Assembly: GCF_029893635.1 (NCBI RefSeq)
Contig: NZ_JARXYR010000001.1
Coordinates: 372,001 to 436,000 of the forward strand
Source: Variovorax sp. TBS-050B
GTDB lineage: Bacteria; Pseudomonadota; Gammaproteobacteria; Burkholderiales; Burkholderiaceae_C
DNA length: 64,000 nucleotides
Direction of reading: 5' to 3'
Part shown: positions 60,489 to 64,000 of the stretch, one piece after another
How positions within the stretch are numbered: the stretch's first letter is position 1
Layout of the letters: each line of letters begins with the position of its first letter
Translations under genes and position numbers: made by a program
The notes under the pieces: generated by a model
Seen by the model: the letters and a program-made list of their open reading frames with translations, nothing else
Databases searched by the model: none
Told to the model about the DNA's origin: nothing

Positions 60489-61508
60489 ATGGCCGCATCC
60501 CTTCCCCTCTTCGCCGAGCCCTCCGCCACGTCGCACCAGGCCGCGTTCGATGCCTGGCTGGCGGCGCAGCAGGACAACGGCGCGCTGCGGCTTCCTTCTT
60601 CGGTCGCGGTCTACCGCGACATGTGGGGCAGCTTCACGGCCTGGTGTCTGGGCCAGTCGCCCGCGGTGACGCTCGCGTCGCTCGGCCGCAGCGACCTGTC
60701 GGCCTTTCAGCAGGCACGCTTCGGCATGAAGAGCGCCGACCTGTCGCTGTCGCCACGCTACGCGCTTCGCCTGCTGCGGCTGATCGACCGGGTGCTCCGT
60801 CACCATGCCGAGACCCTCGGAGAACCCGCCAACACCGCGGCCGCCGACTGGCTCGCGGAACAGCCGGCGGTTCGCTATGCAGACTCGGCGCGGGCCGATC
60901 CGCTGCCGGAGTTCCTCTCCGTCTCGGAGGCGAAGCACCTCATCGCCTACCTTTCGAGCGCGCGGCCGCGGCCCGGCGCCGCGAGCCAGGGCTGGAGTGC
61001 CTTGAGCTGGCAGGCGCTGCGCAATCGCGTGGCCGTGGCGCTGCAACTGGGCGCGGGGCTTGCGCCCGGCGACGTCCGGGTGCTGCGGCTCGATGCCCCG
61101 ACCTCGCAGATCGCCGGCCGCCGGGACCGGCCGTGGAAACTCGCGGTCCCCGGCAACGGCAACTCGCCGGCGCGCGAGGCGCCGGTCGCGCCATGGGCGG
61201 GCGAGCTGCTGCAGCACTGGCTCAAGGTGCGGGCCGAGCTACAGATCGCGGGCGACTTCCTGTTCCCGGCCACGCGCACCGGCAAGCCCTGGAGCAAGGA
61301 GGCGCAGTACGTCGCCGCCAAGCAGGTGCTGGAGGAAGCAGGCATCGAAGCCAGCAGCGGCGGCTCCTTCGTGCTGCGCCACACCTTCGCGCTGCGCCAG
61401 TTGCGCCGTGGCGCGCGCATCGACGAGGTGGCGCGCTGGCTCGGCGTCGCGCTCGAGGCGATGGGCAAATACCAGCGCGTGCTGACCGGCCCGGCCGACG
61501 TCGTCTGA
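60489..61508 (+). CDS. Tyrosine-recombinase-fold protein lacking most catalytic residues
   Basis: 339 residues. N-terminal SAM-like DNA-binding region (DNGALRLPSSVAVYRDMWGSFTAWCLGQSPAVTL, LSPRYALRLLRLIDRVL). The catalytic-domain fold is recognisable: VALQLGAGLAPGDVRVLRLDAP, GSFVLRHTFALRQLRRGARIDEVARWLGVALEAMGKYQRVL. Against the family pattern R...HxxR...H/W...Y, the first Arg is Ala 192 (GLAPGD for GLRxSE), the first His of box II is Phe, the box II Arg (about 297) and the Tyr (about 328) are kept, and the third His is Val 320 (LGV for LGH). It may bind DNA without cutting it efficiently. No Shine-Dalgarno sequence; the ATG sits next to the 80-bp palindrome. No phage or integron genes are adjacent. 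Confidence 0.8.
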   Translation: MAASLPLFAEPSATSHQAAFDAWLAAQQDNGALRLPSSVAVYRDMWGSFTAWCLGQSPAVTLASLGRSDLSAFQQARFGMKSADLSLSPRYALRLLRLIDRVLRHHAETLGEPANTAAADWLAEQPAVRYADSARADPLPEFLSVSEAKHLIAYLSSARPRPGAASQGWSALSWQALRNRVAVALQLGAGLAPGDVRVLRLDAPTSQIAGRRDRPWKLAVPGNGNSPAREAPVAPWAGELLQHWLKVRAELQIAGDFLFPATRTGKPWSKEAQYVAAKQVLEEAGIEASSGGSFVLRHTFALRQLRRGARIDEVARWLGVALEAMGKYQRVLTGPADVV

Positions 61509-61886
61509 TCAGGGCTCGGGCCGCCGCCAGAGCCAGACCGCCACGGCCGCCATGAAAAGCGGCGCGCCGATCTTCACCGCCATCGGCGCACCGGTCGTCA
61601 GCAGCACGACGGTGCTGAGCATCATCATCACGGTCGCGGCCCATTTCGCGCGGCGCGGCACCGCGCCCGATTGCCGCCAGCGCAGGATGTACTCGCCGTA
61701 GCGCGGATGTGCCAGCAGCCGCTGTTCGAGCGCAGGCCAGCCGTGGCCCGCGGCCCACGCGGCGGCGAGCAGGAACGGCACCGTCGGCAGCACCGGCAGG
61801 AAGGCACCGATCACGCCGAGCGCGACGAGCACGAGCGCCAGAGCACGCCAGAGCAGCCGCGCGACGGGTCCGCCGGGCGGCCTCAA
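61509..61886 (-). CDS. YbaN/DUF454 family inner membrane protein
   Basis: 125 residues from a TTG at 61886, the only plausible start just before the conserved region; no ATG or GTG is nearby in frame. Family sequence: LLWRALALVLVALGVIGAFLPVLPTVPFLLAAAWAAGHGWPALEQRLLAHPRYGEYILRWRQSGAVPRRAKWAATVMMMLSTVVLL, with two or three membrane segments. The family is found with haem-uptake or stress genes in other bacteria, function unclear. The stop directly abuts the recombinase-like stop (61508/61509). Confidence 0.82.
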   Translation of the reverse strand: MRPPGGPVARLLWRALALVLVALGVIGAFLPVLPTVPFLLAAAWAAGHGWPALEQRLLAHPRYGEYILRWRQSGAVPRRAKWAATVMMMLSTVVLLTTGAPMAVKIGAPLFMAAVAVWLWRRPEP

Positions 61887-62002
61887 GCGTGCCCCCGCCC
61901 CCAGAACCCCGGCAATATTCGCGAAACAAACATAGGTGCATGGTAAATCTCGCGCCGGCCAGGTGGTGGCGTGGTGCGGAGGTTCTCCGACACAATCAAG
62001 CC

Positions 62003-62332
62003 ATGAAGGAGATCGACCCTCTGCACGATCAGGAGCCGGGCACCCCTCGTTGGCAGGGCTCGCTGGCGGACGCCATGGCAAGGCGCGACACGCAGCTCGA
62101 GGAAGCGGTGGCTGCCCTGCGTGCTGCCGCGGACTCGGCCGCGATCAACGTCGACACATTGATGTGCATCGCGAGCCCGGACGCGCGCCTGCGGCCCGCG
62201 CGCCAGGCCCCAGGCACGGCAGCGGAGCGGACCGGCTTCGTCAGTCTTGCGCAGCAACTGCAGGACATCGCCTTCCAGTTGCGCGTGCTCGATTCCGCGG
62301 TCCGGCGGGTGCTCGAGCGTCATCGCAGCTGA
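62003..62332 (+). CDS. Small helical protein of unknown function (109 aa)
   Basis: ATG 62003 begins MKEIDPLHDQEPGTPRWQGSLADAMARRD. The product is predicted mostly helical, with LEEAVAALRAAADSAAINVDTLMCIA and LAQQLQDIAFQLRVLDSAVRRVLERH. No signal peptide, membrane segment or known motif. Divergent from the YbaN gene with a 116-bp gap. I do not recognise the family; codon usage is consistent with a real gene. Confidence 0.55.
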   Translation: MKEIDPLHDQEPGTPRWQGSLADAMARRDTQLEEAVAALRAAADSAAINVDTLMCIASPDARLRPARQAPGTAAERTGFVSLAQQLQDIAFQLRVLDSAVRRVLERHRS

Positions 62333-62592
62333 GCAAAGCGCACGGGCCGGCGCGGCGTCCCATGCGGGGCTGCGCGACCTTTTCTCGAGTTTCGCTGTGA
62401 ATATTTCCCATCTTGCAAGTCTGAAAGTTGTTTTCTAACAACAGCATGCAGGGAAAATTGTGACTTTTTTACGGAAAGCCACAGTTTGTAGCTCCCGGCT
62501 TTTTTGTGAGTACTTAAGAATCATTCCAGCGCACGGAATTGCTTACACTTGTGGCGGATTCTTCTTTTACTAACTCTAAAGTTTCCAACTTC
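62333..62592. other. AT-rich promoter region upstream of the surface-protein operon
   Basis: 260 bp of which about 62390-62592 is far richer in A and T than anything else in the window, including TTTTTT tracts at about 62464 and 62501. No gene. A strong, possibly H-NS-like-silenced promoter for the following exported-protein operon is the natural reading; I cannot place -35/-10 with confidence. The ATG at 62593 lacks a strong Shine-Dalgarno sequence. Confidence 0.4.
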
Positions 62593-63237
62593 ATGAAAAA
62601 GATCCTTCTGACCGCCGCCGTGGCGCTGACCTTGGCTCCGATTTTCGCGCAAGCCGAGTCAAATTTCGTTACAAGTTCAGGGGCCCAGAGCGCCAACGCC
62701 AAGCTGGACTTCAAGATCGTGGTTCCGAAGGTTCTTTTTCTCCAGGTGGGTACCGGCACCAACCTCGCGAACAACGCGACGGTGAACGAGCTCAGCTTCG
62801 ATGTGCCCGCCGGCGGCATCGGCAACGGCACCCCGGTGGCAGGCACCGGTGGCGACCTTGCCAGCGGCGGTGTGACCGTGCGCGTGCTCGGCAACAGCGG
62901 CAATGTCACGCTGACCAACGCCACCACCGGCCAGCTCAGCAGCGGCGTGGCCGGCAACCCGACGGTGCCGTGGACCGACATTGCCGTGACGGCCGCCGCC
63001 CTGCCGAGCACCACGACCGGCTACACGAACGCAGCCATCGCGCACCCGCCGTTCAACAACGCCGCCGCCGGCGGTGCATCGGCCACCGCCACCACGCTCA
63101 CCGCGACCGCCGGACTGGTGCGCCGCGAGGGCAGCTGGACCTTTGCATATGCCAACACGGCCACGCTGCCGGCGGGCACCTACGGCGACTCCGCGGTCAA
63201 CAACGGCCGCGTGACCTACACCGCGACCGCGCCCTGA
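62593..63237 (+). CDS. Exported beta-rich protein, possible surface-fibre subunit, copy 1
   Basis: 214 residues with a clear signal peptide (MKKILLTAAVALTLAPIFAQA|ESNF). The mature part is Ala/Thr/Gly/Asn-rich, with few charges and no Cys, and has the block VVPKVLFLQVGTGTNLANNATVNELSFDVPAG, shared with the next gene (RALFLQVGAGTMTGG, NNATINTVSVTVPA). It ends with RVTYTATAP, similar to RATYTLSAP in copy 2. Such composition fits secreted pilus-like or adhesin subunits. I know no named family; the downstream genes, probably assembly factors, are outside the window. Confidence 0.7.
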   Translation: MKKILLTAAVALTLAPIFAQAESNFVTSSGAQSANAKLDFKIVVPKVLFLQVGTGTNLANNATVNELSFDVPAGGIGNGTPVAGTGGDLASGGVTVRVLGNSGNVTLTNATTGQLSSGVAGNPTVPWTDIAVTAAALPSTTTGYTNAAIAHPPFNNAAAGGASATATTLTATAGLVRREGSWTFAYANTATLPAGTYGDSAVNNGRVTYTATAP

Positions 63238-63333
63238 TCGCGCACCCGACGTCCCGGGACACGCGGCTTTCGACACGGGCAGTGCGCGAAGGCAGGGCTG
63301 TCCTGTCTTTCTCGTTCCGCCCCAGAGAGCCGC

Positions 63334-63993
63334 ATGGAAACTGCGTTGTCTTCCCTTTCCCGCCGCGGGCGCGCGCTGCTGGCGCTCGCGGTGCTGGGCG
63401 GCGCGTGGCTGCCCGCCGCGCACGGCTTCACGGTCGCGATCAGCAGCGGCAGCCGTGCGCTCTTCCTGCAGGTGGGCGCCGGCACGATGACCGGCGGCTA
63501 TTTCAGCAACGGCGGCACGCCCGGTAACAACGCCACCATCAACACGGTGTCGGTGACGGTGCCGGCCACGCAGCTGGGCTCGGGCGCCGCGCTGCCGATG
63601 ACGACGGACAGCACCGTGACGCGCAGCCCCTGGGAGGGCTATGCGTTCTGCGATTCGCCGGCGACCACGGGCGAGGTGTACGTGGGCGGCTTCTACCGCG
63701 CGCCCGGCGGCAACAGCAACACGGCCACGCTGACGGTCAGCACGCCGCCGAACCTCATCAGCAACGGCGGCGACACGATCCCGTTCCACCGCATCGCATG
63801 GACCTCGACCGGCAACGGCGACGCGACACCGACGATCCCGGCCGGCGCCTTCACCGGCGGCGCGCAGACGCTGTTGTCGGTGGGGCGGAACACCTGGTTC
63901 GAAAGCTGCCTCGCGTTCCGCTACCTCAACACGCAGCTGGTGCCCGCCGGCAGCTTCAGCGGCCGCGCGACCTACACGCTCAGCGCGCCATGA
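63334..63993 (+). CDS. Exported beta-rich protein, possible surface-fibre subunit, copy 2
   Basis: 219 residues. Signal peptide ALLALAVLGGAWLPAAHG, then the same motif as copy 1 (SSGSRALFLQVGAGT). Two Cys residues (FCDSPATT and ESCLAFRY) could form a disulphide absent in copy 1. Ends RATYTLSAP. A paralogue of the preceding gene, 96 bp downstream, AGAGAG upstream of ATG 63334. The stop overlaps an ATG as ATGA at 63990, so a further operon gene follows. Confidence 0.7.
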   Translation: METALSSLSRRGRALLALAVLGGAWLPAAHGFTVAISSGSRALFLQVGAGTMTGGYFSNGGTPGNNATINTVSVTVPATQLGSGAALPMTTDSTVTRSPWEGYAFCDSPATTGEVYVGGFYRAPGGNSNTATLTVSTPPNLISNGGDTIPFHRIAWTSTGNGDATPTIPAGAFTGGAQTLLSVGRNTWFESCLAFRYLNTQLVPAGSFSGRATYTLSAP

Positions 63994-64000
63994 GCACGCA
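63990..64000 (+). CDS. Start of next operon gene (partial, first three codons)
   Basis: ATG at 63990 overlaps the TGA of the preceding gene and continues ATG AGC ACG to the window end. Only the coupling is visible; nothing can be said about the product. An assembly chaperone or usher-type gene is plausible from the context. Confidence 0.4.

Overview
The window is very GC-rich, with almost every third codon position G or C. It carries Bug/TctC binding proteins, NmrA-like and LysR genes, an archaic-type flavohaemoglobin/NorR pair and a trimeric autotransporter. This points to a betaproteobacterium of the Burkholderiales, most likely Comamonadaceae (Variovorax-like). That assignment rests on gene content and composition only. 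Most genes are chromosomal in character; there are no tRNA, rRNA, CRISPR array or intact insertion sequence that I can support.

Region by region. 1-3.2 kb: the 3' part of a YadA-type trimeric adhesin followed by a BamE/OmpA fusion lipoprotein. 3.2-15.8 kb (minus strand): a surface operon with a giant DUF11/SdrD-like protein, an OmpA-plus-beta-barrel outer membrane protein and a small unknown protein, translationally coupled. 16-19.2 kb: a divergent response regulator with an AraC output domain and a 7TMR-DISM histidine kinase. 19.2-22.6 kb: small metabolic and stress genes (hydrolase, SRPBCC, DUF2200, AraC regulator, peroxiredoxin-like). 23-30 kb: an orphan type VI secretion island, in which a VgrG carries a C-terminal HExxH metallopeptidase-like domain. 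It is followed by three tandem paralogues of an exported putative immunity protein repeating at exactly 1136 bp, the last one broken. 30-33 kb: flavohaemoprotein Hmp and a divergent norR that carries a one-base frameshift in its Walker A motif. 33-42.6 kb: LigI-like amidohydrolase with Bug protein and LysR, a TPR-HTH regulator with a beta-propeller and DUF899 protein, an MFS transporter, and an AraC/chloroperoxidase pair.

42.6-47.3 kb: a calcium-type stress operon (P2-type ATPase, tandem universal stress protein, Na/Ca exchanger). 47.4-51.3 kb: a large glycine-rich classical autotransporter. 51.3-56.2 kb: XRE-cupin/GNAT operon with a striking palindromic operator, a small P-loop kinase, LysR/NmrA divergent pair, AraC-GyrI regulator. 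56.3-60.2 kb: a second stress cluster, with two universal stress proteins divergent from flavodoxin, HtrA-like protease and DksA-like protein. Two FNR-like dyads (TTGCG/TTGAT-N4-ATCAA/CGCAA) lie between them, and a related dyad lies upstream of the P-type ATPase, which suggests one oxygen or redox regulon. 60.4-61.5 kb: a tyrosine-recombinase-fold protein lacking most catalytic residues, abutting an 80-bp imperfect palindrome. 61.5-64 kb: YbaN-like protein, a small unknown, and two paralogous exported beta-rich proteins that begin an operon running out of the window.

The most promising material is the VgrG effector island, where the immunity signal peptide is overprinted on the effector's C-terminal codons. 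Next come the degenerate recombinase with its palindrome, the giant-adhesin operon, and the FNR-like stress regulon. All start sites and promoters are read from sequence alone and are predictions.
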